Positions 33,441 through 42,538 of a stretch of DNA of 64,000 nt are shown here, piece by piece. Position numbers and translations under genes: made by a program. Under the pieces are notes generated by a model. It was not told where the DNA came from. It made no database searches and saw nothing but the letters and a program-made list of their open reading frames with translations. The first letter of the stretch is position 1, and each line of letters starts with the position of its first letter. The DNA is from Clostridiales bacterium. GTDB lineage: Bacteria > Bacillota > Clostridia > Christensenellales > Borkfalkiaceae. The stretch spans positions 98,513 through 162,512 of the forward strand of contig SVHW01000003.1 in the NCBI GenBank assembly GCA_015055655.1. Direction: 5' to 3'.

Positions 33441-34145
33441 TTAATAATCGGAAGAAGCCGCGTGCATTTGCGGTTTTTGTTGTAGCGAATATAAATCGAA
33501 TTCCACCTCGATATCGAAATCCTCGCTGGAATCAAACGCGGCGAGTTTGGACACCGACACCTCGTACGCTGTCATCGTTTTCGTTTCCGTTTCCGATAAT
33601 TTTTTTTGATATTCTCTGCTTTGAATCCGTCCCGATACGGCAATTTTTTCACCGACGGCGAGGTTTTTTACAAACCGCGCGTTTCTTCCCCAAGCGATGC
33701 AGGGGATATAATCGGATTTGTTGTACGCGCGGTTGACGGCGATAAGCACGTCGGCAATCTCACGGTTGAACGGCGTCGTGCGATAGACGGGCGGTTTGCA
33801 AATATATCCGCTTAATAAAATACTGTTGGGGTTTTTATTGGGCAATTCGTCCAATAATTCTCTAACGAACACCGTCAACATTAAACGCGATTTTCCGTTT
33901 TCTATTTTGTTGTAACTGCGGAACTGCCCTACGGCGCACAGCGATTTGCCTTTGCACAGCGAACCGCCTTGGATTAAGCGTTCGGATAACGTGACGGGCA
34001 AGATATCCGCTTGCCCGGAAAGGCGCATCACACGGACGAAAAATTCGTAAAACCCCTCTCCGTAAACCTCGTGGGAAAAGGTGGCGTCGCTCACGATTTC
34101 CCCCATAACGTACACTTTGTTGTTTTTTTCTAAAACGTAATTCAT
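33441..34145 (-). CDS. Single-stranded DNA-binding-like protein with two OB folds
   Basis: A 234-aa protein with two SSB-like OB folds in tandem. The first is at ~8-95 (KVYVMGEIVSDATFSHEVYG). The second is at ~105-190 (SILLSGYICKPPVYRTTPF, then IPCIAWGRNARFVKNLAVGEKIAVSGRIQ) and is closer to canonical SSB. It lacks the acidic, Phe-ending C-terminal tip that recruits partners in ordinary SSB. It is likely an accessory rather than the main SSB. AGGAGGTATTT precedes the ATG. Confidence 0.75.
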   Translation of the reverse strand: MNYVLEKNNKVYVMGEIVSDATFSHEVYGEGFYEFFVRVMRLSGQADILPVTLSERLIQGGSLCKGKSLCAVGQFRSYNKIENGKSRLMLTVFVRELLDELPNKNPNSILLSGYICKPPVYRTTPFNREIADVLIAVNRAYNKSDYIPCIAWGRNARFVKNLAVGEKIAVSGRIQSREYQKKLSETETKTMTAYEVSVSKLAAFDSSEDFDIEVEFDLYSLQQKPQMHAASSDY

Positions 34146-34228
34146 AAATACCTCCTGTCGTGTTTTTATCTGCTTTTTATTGCGTTATCCCCCCATACCT
34201 GACGCGTTTAGGCGCGTTTGGGGTGCGT

Positions 34229-35053
34229 TTAGGGCGCGGTTTTGGCGTGTTGTTTGCCGTTTGCGTCGATAACGTAGTCGGTTTTATATATCAGTTCGCC
34301 GATGGGGACGAACTCGTACCCTCTATTTTTCAGCGTGGAGAAAATAAGCGGCAACGCCTCGGCGGTGTGTAAACCGTTGTTGTGGCAAAGGATAATCGAG
34401 CCGTTTTTTGCGCCGTTGATAACGCGCATAGCGATTTCCGTTGCGGAGAGATTTTTCCAATCGAGCGAATCGACGTCCCATTGTATCGTGTACAGCCCCA
34501 TTTCGCTTGCCGTGCGTATCAGCGTATTGTTATAATCCCCGTATGGCGCGCGAAAAAGCAGGGGTTTTTGCCCCGTCGCTTTTTCAATGGCGGCGCAGGA
34601 AGAGTGCAGTTCCTCTCGTATTGCCGTTTCGCTCAGCTTACTCATATACGAGTGCGTTTTGCTGTGCGTGCCAAGTTCGTGCCCAGCCTCGACGATAGCG
34701 GCGGCGTATTGAGGATATTTCTCCACCCAAAATTCCACGGCGAAAAAAGTGCAACGCACGTCGTTCTTTTCCATTACGTCCAACAGCGTTTGCGTATAAT
34801 CCACACCCCAAGCGCAATCGAAACTGATAGCGACCTTTTTTTCTTGCGTGTCCACGCTATAAATAGGCAAAGCGCGCGCAGCAGCGGCAGTTTGCGCGGC
34901 GAAATCGGCGTGCTCGACGCGTTTTTTAACCACGTAAGTGGGCACGGAAACGACGAGAAAGAGCGTTATAATCAGCGTGGAAACGACGGCGATAGCGCTC
35001 CGTTTTCTTGCCGTGCGGAATACGTCGTAATTTGCGCGTGTATGCCGTTGCAT
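34229..35053 (-). CDS. pdaB: Polysaccharide deacetylase of the PdaB type
   Basis: A 274-aa protein with one N-terminal membrane helix (~20-42) and a NodB domain. Motif 1 is AISFDCAWG, with only one Asp, as in Bacillus PdaB (FDISWG). Motif 2 is HELGTHSKTH, which supplies the metal His pair. Motif 3 is RAPYGDYN. PdaB is needed to keep late spores intact. The ATG at 35053 follows GGAGGTAAGG; an upstream in-frame extension lacks such a site. Confidence 0.82.
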   Translation of the reverse strand: MQRHTRANYDVFRTARKRSAIAVVSTLIITLFLVVSVPTYVVKKRVEHADFAAQTAAAARALPIYSVDTQEKKVAISFDCAWGVDYTQTLLDVMEKNDVRCTFFAVEFWVEKYPQYAAAIVEAGHELGTHSKTHSYMSKLSETAIREELHSSCAAIEKATGQKPLLFRAPYGDYNNTLIRTASEMGLYTIQWDVDSLDWKNLSATEIAMRVINGAKNGSIILCHNNGLHTAEALPLIFSTLKNRGYEFVPIGELIYKTDYVIDANGKQHAKTAP

Positions 35054-35251
35054 TTGTCCCTTACCTCCATAATAACGACGTTCGTCCGTCAAAATTTCAA
35101 AAAGACGGTCTTTTTTTGTCTGTTTTTGTAAAAAGCGCATTTTTCCGCGCGGGAAAGCGGTGAAATGCGGATTTGCTTTATCCTATGCCCTTTTTTTGGG
35201 GAATATGCGCGTAAAAAACGGGAAAAAACGGCGATTTCTTCTTTGAAACGG

Positions 35252-35280
35252 TTTACTTTTTTCCCGTTTTCGTGTATAAT
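35252..35280 (+). promoter_or_regulatory. Promoter giving a leaderless transcript (84-aa gene)
   Basis: TTTACT, 17 nt, TATAAT; only 6 nt separate the -10 from the ATG at 35287. Confidence 0.75.
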
Positions 35281-35286
35281 ACGAAT

Positions 35287-35541
35287 ATGAGAATTTGGGC
35301 AAAACTAATGACGGAAGGAAAAATCCGTAAACAATTCGTATACGAGAACCCTGAAAAACTCACGTATTCCCATTTTTTCGATTATTTGACGGATATTTGT
35401 CACGAGTTGGATATCCCCACGCCCGTGTTGACGAAGACGCACGTTTTTAACTTCGCAAAGTTTAATCACGTCAAATTTATCGGCAGGGATTTTGTGGAGA
35501 GTTTGGGTTACGACCATTTATTTTTAGAAAATCTTATCTAG
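35287..35541 (+). CDS. Conserved small protein of unknown function
   Basis: An 84-aa soluble protein (MRIWAKLMTEGKIRKQFVYE at the start, FVESLGYDHLFLENLI at the end) that resembles a short uncharacterised protein common in Clostridia. I know no function. It has no Shine-Dalgarno and probably starts leaderless. The Lrp regulator follows 26 nt downstream with its own ribosome site, so the two are likely cotranscribed. Confidence 0.7.
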   Translation: MRIWAKLMTEGKIRKQFVYENPEKLTYSHFFDYLTDICHELDIPTPVLTKTHVFNFAKFNHVKFIGRDFVESLGYDHLFLENLI

Positions 35542-35567
35542 CGATATAAACCATAAGGAGAAAGATT

Positions 35568-36059
35568 ATGACGGCATTGGAAAAGGACATCTTAAACGTA
35601 CTCACCGAAGACGCGCGCATCACGCCCAAGAAGATTGCGGCGATGCTTTCCGTAGAAGAAGCGCAGGTAAAAGCGTGTATTCAAGGTATGGAAAAAAGCG
35701 GCTTACTCGTAAAATATACGGCGATTGTCAACGACGAAAAGGCAGACGATTCCCTCGTTTGCGCGCTTATCGAAGTAAAAGTTACGCCCAAGAAAAAGGA
35801 AGGCTTTGACGGCATTGCCAAACAAATCGCCTCCTTCCCCGAAGTGAAATCGGTGTATCTTATGAGTGGCGCTTACGATTTGGCGGTGTTCGTGGAAGAT
35901 AGGTCTTTGCAACAGGTGTCCCGTTTCGTATCCGAGCGTATTTCTACGTTTGACGGCGTGCTTAGCACGGCGACGCATTTCATTTTAAAGAAATACAAAA
36001 TCGAAGGCGTAGCAACGGAAAAAGAAGACGCGGACTACCGTTTGTCCGTACAGGCATAA
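35568..36059 (+). CDS. Lrp/AsnC family transcriptional regulator
   Basis: A 163-aa protein: an N-terminal winged HTH (residues 1-60, TPKKIAAMLSVEEAQVKACI) and a RAM effector domain (~70-145, SVYLMSGAYDLAVFVE). Lrp-type regulators sense amino acids. The aminotransferase 64 nt downstream is a plausible target and partner, a pairing seen in other Clostridia. AAGGAG precedes the ATG. Confidence 0.9.
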   Translation: MTALEKDILNVLTEDARITPKKIAAMLSVEEAQVKACIQGMEKSGLLVKYTAIVNDEKADDSLVCALIEVKVTPKKKEGFDGIAKQIASFPEVKSVYLMSGAYDLAVFVEDRSLQQVSRFVSERISTFDGVLSTATHFILKKYKIEGVATEKEDADYRLSVQA

Positions 36060-36123
36060 AATAGCTCAATTTTGCCTATAAACACGTACATGGTACGTTG
36101 ATTTTGATAAGGAAACGATAATT

Positions 36124-37305
36124 ATGCGCGATTTTGTCAATCAAAAAGCGAAGATGTTACAACCCAGCGGTATTCGAAAATTCTTCGATATCGTACGGGA
36201 AACGGAGGGCGCGATTTCCCTTGGCGTGGGCGAGCCTGATTTCGTTACGCCCTGGAAAGTGCGTTCGGCGGCGATAACGTCTTTGCAAAGAGGTTATACG
36301 CAATACACGGGCAACCGTGGTTTGCCGCAACTTTTAGAGCTGATATCTAAATACTTACAACAACGTTTTGGGTTGGAATACGACCCGAAGCATATCCTCG
36401 TAACCGTAGGCGGCAGCGAAGCGATAGACCTCGCTTTGCGCGCTTGCGTAGAGCGTGGCGACGAAATCCTCGTGCCCGACCCTGCGTACGTTTCGTACGC
36501 GCCGCTTGTCACGATGGCAGACGGCGTACCCGTACACGTAGAGTGTCGTGAAGAAGACAATTTCGTTTTAAAGCCCGCTTATTTGGAAAAGGCGATAACG
36601 GATAAGACGAAGGCGATTATCCTTACCTATCCTAATAACCCGACGGGCGCGATTATGACGGAAGAAGAACTGAAAGCGATTGCCGAGGTGATTATCCGTC
36701 ACGATTTGCTTGTTATCACCGACGAAATTTACGCAGAACTTACCTACGGGCGCAAGCACGCGAGCATAGCGGCGCTGCCCGGAATGAAAGAACGTACGGT
36801 GTACGTAGGCGGATTTTCCAAGGCGTTTGCGATGACGGGCTGGCGTTTGGGTTTTGCGTGCGGGCCTGCGGAAATTGACGACGCGATGTTCAAAATCCAC
36901 CAATACGGTATGCTCTGCGCGCCGATTATGTCGCAATACGCGGCGATTGAGGCGTTGAAAGACGGGCTTAGCGACGGTTTTGCGACGGTGGAAGAGATGC
37001 GCGATTCGTACGATAAACGTAGAAAATTCGTGCTCCACTCTTTGCAAGAAATCGGGCTGCATTGTTTCGAACCGCAGGGCGCGTTTTACGCTTTCCCCTC
37101 CGTAAAATCGACGGGGATGAACGGGGAGAATTTTGCCGAAGCGCTGTTAAAAACGGAAAAAGTGGCGGTAGTGCCCGGCAATGCGTTTGGTACGTTTGGC
37201 GGAAATAACGTGCGTATTTCGTACGCGACGAGTATGAACGCCCTTTCGGAAGCGTTTGACAGGATGGCGACGTTTTTGTCGAAACAGGGCAAGCCGAACG
37301 CGTAA
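36124..37305 (+). CDS. PLP-dependent class I/II aminotransferase
   Basis: A 393-aa fold-type I aminotransferase of the AspC/PatA kind. Features are YPNNPTGAIM near residue 168, the DEIYAELTYG stretch, the PLP lysine in GGFSKAFAMTGWRLG near 234 and the C-terminal Arg in NNVRISYA. Substrate, likely an aromatic or aspartate-family amino acid, cannot be fixed. GATAAGGAAACG precedes the ATG. Probably controlled by the Lrp protein upstream. Confidence 0.88.
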   Translation: MRDFVNQKAKMLQPSGIRKFFDIVRETEGAISLGVGEPDFVTPWKVRSAAITSLQRGYTQYTGNRGLPQLLELISKYLQQRFGLEYDPKHILVTVGGSEAIDLALRACVERGDEILVPDPAYVSYAPLVTMADGVPVHVECREEDNFVLKPAYLEKAITDKTKAIILTYPNNPTGAIMTEEELKAIAEVIIRHDLLVITDEIYAELTYGRKHASIAALPGMKERTVYVGGFSKAFAMTGWRLGFACGPAEIDDAMFKIHQYGMLCAPIMSQYAAIEALKDGLSDGFATVEEMRDSYDKRRKFVLHSLQEIGLHCFEPQGAFYAFPSVKSTGMNGENFAEALLKTEKVAVVPGNAFGTFGGNNVRISYATSMNALSEAFDRMATFLSKQGKPNA

Positions 37306-37341
37306 AAAGTGGGAAAATCTCTTGAAAATTCCCCAAAAGTA

Positions 37342-37370
37342 TTGACAAACGTCAAAAAATGATATATAAT
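37342..37370 (+). promoter_or_regulatory. Consensus sigma-A promoter of greA-lysS
   Basis: Perfect TTGACA, 17 nt, TATAAT. Confidence 0.88.
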
Positions 37371-37538
37371 AAGGATATTAAAAATAAACGCCGTGGCTTT
37401 TTCGGGCAGGAAAAGTCACGGTAGATTTTTGTCGTTCCGTTAGGCGCGGAGTTTTTTTGCGGTTTTTTTAGTTGTTTGGGTTGTATTACGGGATAAAAGG
37501 ACGCGTCAAAACAACAAACGGAGCGAAAAGGAGTGTTT
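37371..37538 (+). promoter_or_regulatory. Long structured leader of greA
   Basis: The 168-nt leader contains a hairpin (CCGTGGCTTTT pairing with AAAAGTCACGG, 37392-37422) followed by TAGATTTTTG, then T-rich segments. It could be an attenuator. I see no T-box specifier or antiterminator sequence. Confidence 0.4.
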
Positions 37539-38012
37539 ATGGCAGAACAGCAATATATGATGACGCAAAAAGGGTATGACGAGGCGAAGGAAAAGCTCAA
37601 CTATTTGCAAACGGTGAAACGTCAAGAAATCGTTGAACGTATCGCGGAAGCGAGAAGCCACGGCGATTTATCGGAGAACGCGGAATACGACGCGGCGCGC
37701 AACGAACAAGCGGCGAACGAGTTGGAAATTGCCGACCTTGACTATAAGCTGAAAAACGCCGTAATTATCGCGGAAAACAACGACAACACGACGGTGCATA
37801 TCGGTTCGAAAGTGCGCGTTTACGACGAGGATTTGGACGAAGAAGAAGTGTATGAAATTACCGGCTCGATGGAAGCGAACGCCATCGAAAACAAAATCTC
37901 TAACGAATCCCCCGTTGGCGCAGCGCTGTTAAAGCATAAAAAAGGCGACGTGGTAAAAGTAAACGCCCCCGACGGCGAATATAAATTGGTGATTAGGGAA
38001 ATTTTAGACTAA
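37539..38012 (+). CDS. greA: Transcription elongation factor GreA
   Basis: A 157-aa protein. The N-terminal coiled coil (~5-75) has GDLSENAEYDAA, whose acidic tip enters the polymerase secondary channel to stimulate RNA cleavage. The C-terminal domain is FKBP-like (ISNESPVGAALLKHKKGD). AAGGAG precedes the ATG. It is followed 31 nt on by lysS, a pairing common in Clostridia. Confidence 0.95.
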   Translation: MAEQQYMMTQKGYDEAKEKLNYLQTVKRQEIVERIAEARSHGDLSENAEYDAARNEQAANELEIADLDYKLKNAVIIAENNDNTTVHIGSKVRVYDEDLDEEEVYEITGSMEANAIENKISNESPVGAALLKHKKGDVVKVNAPDGEYKLVIREILD

Positions 38013-38043
38013 CGCAAAGTAGCAAAAGAACGTGAGGTTACCT

Positions 38044-39555
38044 ATGCAAGAAAATAAGCAAAATACGCCGATGAACGGCGTATCGGAAGAAGAACAACTG
38101 ATTGAACAGGCAAGAATTCGCCGTGAGAAACTCGCAAAACTCGTAGGAGAAGGCAAGAACCCGTACGAGCAGGTGAAATACCCCGTTGACGCGGATTCCG
38201 AAACGATTAAAAATAATTTTGAAGCGTACGAAGGGAAGACGGTGGCAATGGCTGGGCGTATGATGTCCAGACGTATTATGGGCAAGGCGTCTTTCTCGCA
38301 TATTGCGGATAGAAGTGGCTCTATTCAAATTTACGTTACCCGTCAAGACATTGGCGAAGAAAATTACGCGTCCTATAAAAAGGATTACGACATCGGCGAT
38401 ATTTTCGGGTTTAAAGGGTTTGTCTTTAAGACGCAAACGGGCGAAGTGTCCGTGCACGTTACCGAACTGACGCTCCTTTCTAAATCCTTGCTCCCCCTGC
38501 CTGAAAAATACAACGGGTTGCAAGACAAGGATATGAAATACCGTTTACGTCATTTGGATTTGATAATGAACAAAGACGTACGCGATACTTTCCGTACCCG
38601 TTCGCTTATTTTAAAGGAAATCCGTAACTATCTCGACAATCGCGGATATTTGGAAGTGGATACCCCCACGTTGTTGCCGTTGGAAATCGGCGCGGATGCA
38701 AGACCTTTCAAAACGCACCATAACGCGCTCGATTTGGATATGTATATGCGTATTGAAACGGAACTTTTCTTAAAGCGTCTTATCGTAGGCGGTATGGACA
38801 AAGTGTACGAAGTGGGCAGAATTTTCCGCAACGAAGGTATGGACGCGTACCATAACCCCGAGTTCACCTCTATCGAAATGTACGAAGCGTACAGCGATTA
38901 TTTCGATATGATGGATATGATTGAAGATTTGTATAAAACGGTGACGTTAAAGGTGTGCGGTACGCTGGACATCACCTATCAAGGCACGGAAATCCATATG
39001 GGAGATTGGACGCGCCTTACGATGGCGGAAGCGGTGAAAAAATACGCCGGCGTCGATTATAACGATTGGGCGACGGACGAAGACGCGCGCGCAGCGGCAA
39101 AGGGCTTGGGCGTGGAACTTGAACACGAAAACGCAACGAAGGGCTGGGTGCTTATCGAACTTTTCGACGCGTTTGTAGAAGACAAACTGATTCAGCCGAC
39201 GGTTATCTACGATTATCCCGTAGAAAATTCGCCTTTGGCGAAACGCAAGCCGTCAAATCCTGCGTTTACCGAACGTTTCGAGTATTTCATCTGCGGCCAC
39301 GAATACGGCAACGCTTTCTCGGAACTTAACGACCCGATTGACCAAAAGCAACGTATGGTGAAGCAGGTAGAAGCGAAGAGAGCGAAAGGCAACAACGACG
39401 CGCAAGTGGACGAAGATTTCATCAACGCGTTGGAATACGGTTTACCCCCCACGGGCGGTTTAGGTATGGGCTTAGACAGATTCGTGATGTTGCTTACGGA
39501 TAGTTCTACTATCCGCGACGTTATCCTCTTCCCTACGATGAAACCGAAGAAATAA
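38044..39555 (+). CDS. lysS: Lysyl-tRNA synthetase, class II
   Basis: A 503-aa protein: an OB-fold anticodon domain (~55-150, VAMAGRMMSRRIMGKASF), class II motif 2 RIFRNEGMDAYHNPEFT near residue 260 and motif 3 GLGMGLDRFVML near 478. Normal length. The usual GGA(A/N)ARPF segment reads EIGADARPF. The start at MQENKQ follows GTGAGGTTACCT. Confidence 0.96.
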   Translation: MQENKQNTPMNGVSEEEQLIEQARIRREKLAKLVGEGKNPYEQVKYPVDADSETIKNNFEAYEGKTVAMAGRMMSRRIMGKASFSHIADRSGSIQIYVTRQDIGEENYASYKKDYDIGDIFGFKGFVFKTQTGEVSVHVTELTLLSKSLLPLPEKYNGLQDKDMKYRLRHLDLIMNKDVRDTFRTRSLILKEIRNYLDNRGYLEVDTPTLLPLEIGADARPFKTHHNALDLDMYMRIETELFLKRLIVGGMDKVYEVGRIFRNEGMDAYHNPEFTSIEMYEAYSDYFDMMDMIEDLYKTVTLKVCGTLDITYQGTEIHMGDWTRLTMAEAVKKYAGVDYNDWATDEDARAAAKGLGVELEHENATKGWVLIELFDAFVEDKLIQPTVIYDYPVENSPLAKRKPSNPAFTERFEYFICGHEYGNAFSELNDPIDQKQRMVKQVEAKRAKGNNDAQVDEDFINALEYGLPPTGGLGMGLDRFVMLLTDSSTIRDVILFPTMKPKK

Positions 39556-39599
39556 AAAACGGACTACGCGGCATCAAAAACGGTATAGGCGGTAAAGAT

Positions 39600-40595
39600 A
39601 TGGACGCAAAAATCACAAAACAAAGATTGGGGCGGATGCTCTCCTACGATTGGCTGAAAATCATCGGCGTTATCGTATTGGTTATCGTGTTTTGGTGGCT
39701 GATTTTTACGATGACGGGGACGGGTATTACGCCCTCGCAACAGTTTACCGTATTCAACCATTACGCAAACGTCACCGTGGATTACGGCCCGTTTAGCCAA
39801 CATTTGCAAGATTCGGTGGATAACGGCGTCTTTTCCTACGAAGTGATTGAGCCGGAGTTGATTGATTTAAGCACCGCGGGCAACCAAGTAGATTTTATAT
39901 GCACCACCCGTTTTGACAATTCGCAAGGGGATATGATACTTATCCCGAACATTACGGACGTGCAGCAGACGACGGAAACGACGTCTTGGACGTACGTGGA
40001 GAGCTTTTTCTCCCGTTACCGTCAGCATATCGTCAGTTGGGACGAGTATATGGCGGAAGCGCGCGCATATTTGAACGGATATTTTTACGGCGATTATACG
40101 TCGGGGGAATTGAACGAAGAAAAAGCGGCGGCGGATTTCCGCGCGCGCGTTAAAAAGAACAAAGACAAACGGTTTAGAAAAGAATCGAAGTTGCAGGCGG
40201 GAATTCAAGCCGAATACGCGCGTTTGAACAAATATCGCGACGAATTTATGCAGTTTGAAAAGTATCTGCAAGACGGCGTCGTGGCGTTGACGGAAGTCGT
40301 TGGGCGCGATATGGAAACGGGAGAGCCGTTTATAAGACAAGATACGGGTGAATACGCGTTTAAGGCGAATTACGCGTTGAATATTTGTCCGGACGAGAGC
40401 AAGATGCCGGGGCTGAAAGACAAAGTAAACGTCTACTACGAGATACAGACGGAAAACGGCAAAAAGAAAACGAGCGCGCAAGATATGTGCGTAATGCTGT
40501 TTTCGCTGAAAGAGATGGACCAAGATTTTCAATACGAAACGACGCTGTATTTAAACGCGTTGATAAAAACGTGCCTTGCGACGACGCAAGCGTAA
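39600..40595 (+). CDS. Membrane-anchored protein of unknown function
   Basis: A 331-aa protein with one N-terminal membrane helix (~20-38, IIGVIVLVIVFWWLIFT) and a large extracytoplasmic domain. I recognise no family. The C-terminal half has charged, likely helical stretches (KKNKDKRFRKESKLQAG) and ends in a helix. The ribosome site is weak. It sits 44 nt after lysS and 12 nt before the decarboxylase gene, so it is probably part of that unit. Confidence 0.6.
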   Translation: MDAKITKQRLGRMLSYDWLKIIGVIVLVIVFWWLIFTMTGTGITPSQQFTVFNHYANVTVDYGPFSQHLQDSVDNGVFSYEVIEPELIDLSTAGNQVDFICTTRFDNSQGDMILIPNITDVQQTTETTSWTYVESFFSRYRQHIVSWDEYMAEARAYLNGYFYGDYTSGELNEEKAAADFRARVKKNKDKRFRKESKLQAGIQAEYARLNKYRDEFMQFEKYLQDGVVALTEVVGRDMETGEPFIRQDTGEYAFKANYALNICPDESKMPGLKDKVNVYYEIQTENGKKKTSAQDMCVMLFSLKEMDQDFQYETTLYLNALIKTCLATTQA

Positions 40596-40607
40596 GGGCG
40601 AAACGGT

Positions 40608-41891
40608 ATGCGTAAAGTATTAAAAGACAAAAAAACACTCGCCAAGTGCCATATTTATCAAATGTTGCGCTCGGCGGCAAAAGAAAGGCATATTTCCTTC
40701 CACACGCCCGGGCATAAGATAGGCAAGTGGGATATTACGGAATTGGCTTTTTCGGATAATTTATCTTCGCCGCGCGGCTGCATAGCGCGCGCGCAAGCGG
40801 ATATTGCGCAAATTTTAGGCGCAAAATCGGCGTTTATAGTCACGGACGGGAGCACGATAGGAGTGCTCTCGATGCTTTTTACGGCGAAAGCGTTGGGCGT
40901 TCAGCGGTTGGCTGTGGGGGAAAATTCGCACAAGAGCGTTTGGAACGGTTGCGCGGTGGCAGGGATTTCTCCCGTCGTCGTTACGGGGCAAAACGCAAAG
41001 GGAATTCCCCTGCCGATAACGATGGAGAGCTTGCAAGACGTGGAGGCGGACGCGGTGTTTATCACGTCCCCCGATTATTACGGAAACGTACCCGATTTAG
41101 CAGCGATACGCGCGTATTGCGATACGCACGGTAAATTGCTTTTGATAGACGGCGCGCACGGTGGGCATTTGCACTTTGATAAAAAGCTTTACGCAGGGGC
41201 GTATGCGGATATGTGGGTAGACGGCGTACATAAAAGCTTGCCTGCGTTTACGCAAGGCGCGGTGGTGTGCGCAAGGACGGAAAAAACGGCGGCGGCGCTG
41301 GCAAAAAGCGTAGACGTTTTTCGCACTACCAGCCCCTCCTATCCTATTATGGCAAGCGTAGAGTACGCGGTGAAATACCCTCGAAACGAGTGGCTGGAAA
41401 CGCAGGCGCAACGTTGGAAAAGCACGCAGGCGCGTATCGTTGGCGGTGAAGACTGGACGAAGATAGGCGTGTTGTTTGGCAAAAACGCGTTTGCCGCGCA
41501 CGAACGTTTGCAAAAAGAAGGCGTGTACGCAGAATTTTGCGACGGGAACGTGCTTTCCTTTTATCTCTCTCCTGCGACGGAGCAAAAGGATTTTTTACGG
41601 CTGCAAAAACGGATAAAAAAACTGTTGGAAGAATATCCGTATATTCCCGTTGAAGACGCCCCTACCCCCCTCTTTTCAAGAAAAACGGGAAAAAAGGCGT
41701 GGGTAGATATAGAAAAAAGCGTAGGGCAGGTATGCGCTGAAAATTGTGGGCTATTCCCCCCGTGTACGCCGCTGTTGCGGGTTGGGGAAGTGATAACGGA
41801 AGAAAAAATACGGTTGTTGCAAGCGGCAGACAACGTGTACGGCGTACGAGAAAATCAAATTTCGGTATTTAACGATACGGATGAGGAATAA
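40608..41891 (+). CDS. Orn/Lys/Arg decarboxylase family protein (YaaO/SpeA-like)
   Basis: A 427-aa fold-type I PLP enzyme with FHTPGHKIG near residue 26, SPDYYGNVPDL near 145, DGAHGGH near 180 and the PLP lysine in VDGVHKSLPAFTQ near 205. This is the short group that includes Bacillus YaaO, which also lies just upstream of tmk. It probably decarboxylates arginine, lysine or ornithine for polyamine synthesis; substrate not fixed. Confidence 0.87.
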   Translation: MRKVLKDKKTLAKCHIYQMLRSAAKERHISFHTPGHKIGKWDITELAFSDNLSSPRGCIARAQADIAQILGAKSAFIVTDGSTIGVLSMLFTAKALGVQRLAVGENSHKSVWNGCAVAGISPVVVTGQNAKGIPLPITMESLQDVEADAVFITSPDYYGNVPDLAAIRAYCDTHGKLLLIDGAHGGHLHFDKKLYAGAYADMWVDGVHKSLPAFTQGAVVCARTEKTAAALAKSVDVFRTTSPSYPIMASVEYAVKYPRNEWLETQAQRWKSTQARIVGGEDWTKIGVLFGKNAFAAHERLQKEGVYAEFCDGNVLSFYLSPATEQKDFLRLQKRIKKLLEEYPYIPVEDAPTPLFSRKTGKKAWVDIEKSVGQVCAENCGLFPPCTPLLRVGEVITEEKIRLLQAADNVYGVRENQISVFNDTDEE

Positions 41892-41894
41892 GAT

Positions 41895-42518
41895 ATGAAA
41901 GGCAAATTTATTACGTTTGAAGGTTGTGACGGTTGCGGAAAAAGCACGCAATTAAAAATGTTGAGCGAATATTTGACGAAGGCGAATATTCCGCACGTGT
42001 TTACGAGAGAACCGGGCGGCGGCAAAATTTCCGAGGCGATTCGCGAAATTCTGTTAAACGGAAAAAACGCGGAAATGACGGACGAGTGCGAGGCTCTTTT
42101 ATACGCGGCGGCGCGCGCGCAACATTTGCACGATAAAGTTGCCCCTGCGCTGGCGGAAGGGAAACTGGTGATATGCGACAGATACGTAGATTCTTCGCTT
42201 GCTTATCAGGCGTACGCGCGCGGTTTGGGTGAAGAATTTATCCGCAAAATCAATGCGTTCGCGCTGGAAAAATATTTACCTGACGCGACGGTATTTATCG
42301 ATTTAACGCCGCGCGACGCCTTCCAAAGAAAGCACGGCGCGGACGAAAACGACAGGTTAGAGCAAGCAGGTATGGCGTTCCACGAACGGGTATACGAAGG
42401 GTTTTCCCGTTTGGCAAGCAGCGAAAAGGAGCGTTTTATCCGTGTTGATGGCAAACAAACGCCCGACGAGATTTTCGCGCAAGTGCTTGCGGCGTTAAAA
42501 GAAAAAGAGTGTTTGTAA
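41895..42518 (+). CDS. tmk: Thymidylate kinase
   Basis: A 207-aa kinase with P-loop EGCDGCGKST near residue 7, FTREPGGGKISEAIRE near 35 and DRYVDSSLAYQ near 95. It makes dTDP from dTMP. GAGGAATAAG precedes the ATG, 3 nt after the decarboxylase stop. Usually followed by holB, which is displaced here to 20 kb. Confidence 0.95.
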   Translation: MKGKFITFEGCDGCGKSTQLKMLSEYLTKANIPHVFTREPGGGKISEAIREILLNGKNAEMTDECEALLYAAARAQHLHDKVAPALAEGKLVICDRYVDSSLAYQAYARGLGEEFIRKINAFALEKYLPDATVFIDLTPRDAFQRKHGADENDRLEQAGMAFHERVYEGFSRLASSEKERFIRVDGKQTPDEIFAQVLAALKEKECL

Positions 42519-42538
42519 ACGAATAAGGAGCGTAGTTT

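Noticed and set aside
37371..37538. T-box leader for lysS
   Set aside because: No antiterminator-type TGGNACCGCG sequence is present, and greA lies between.
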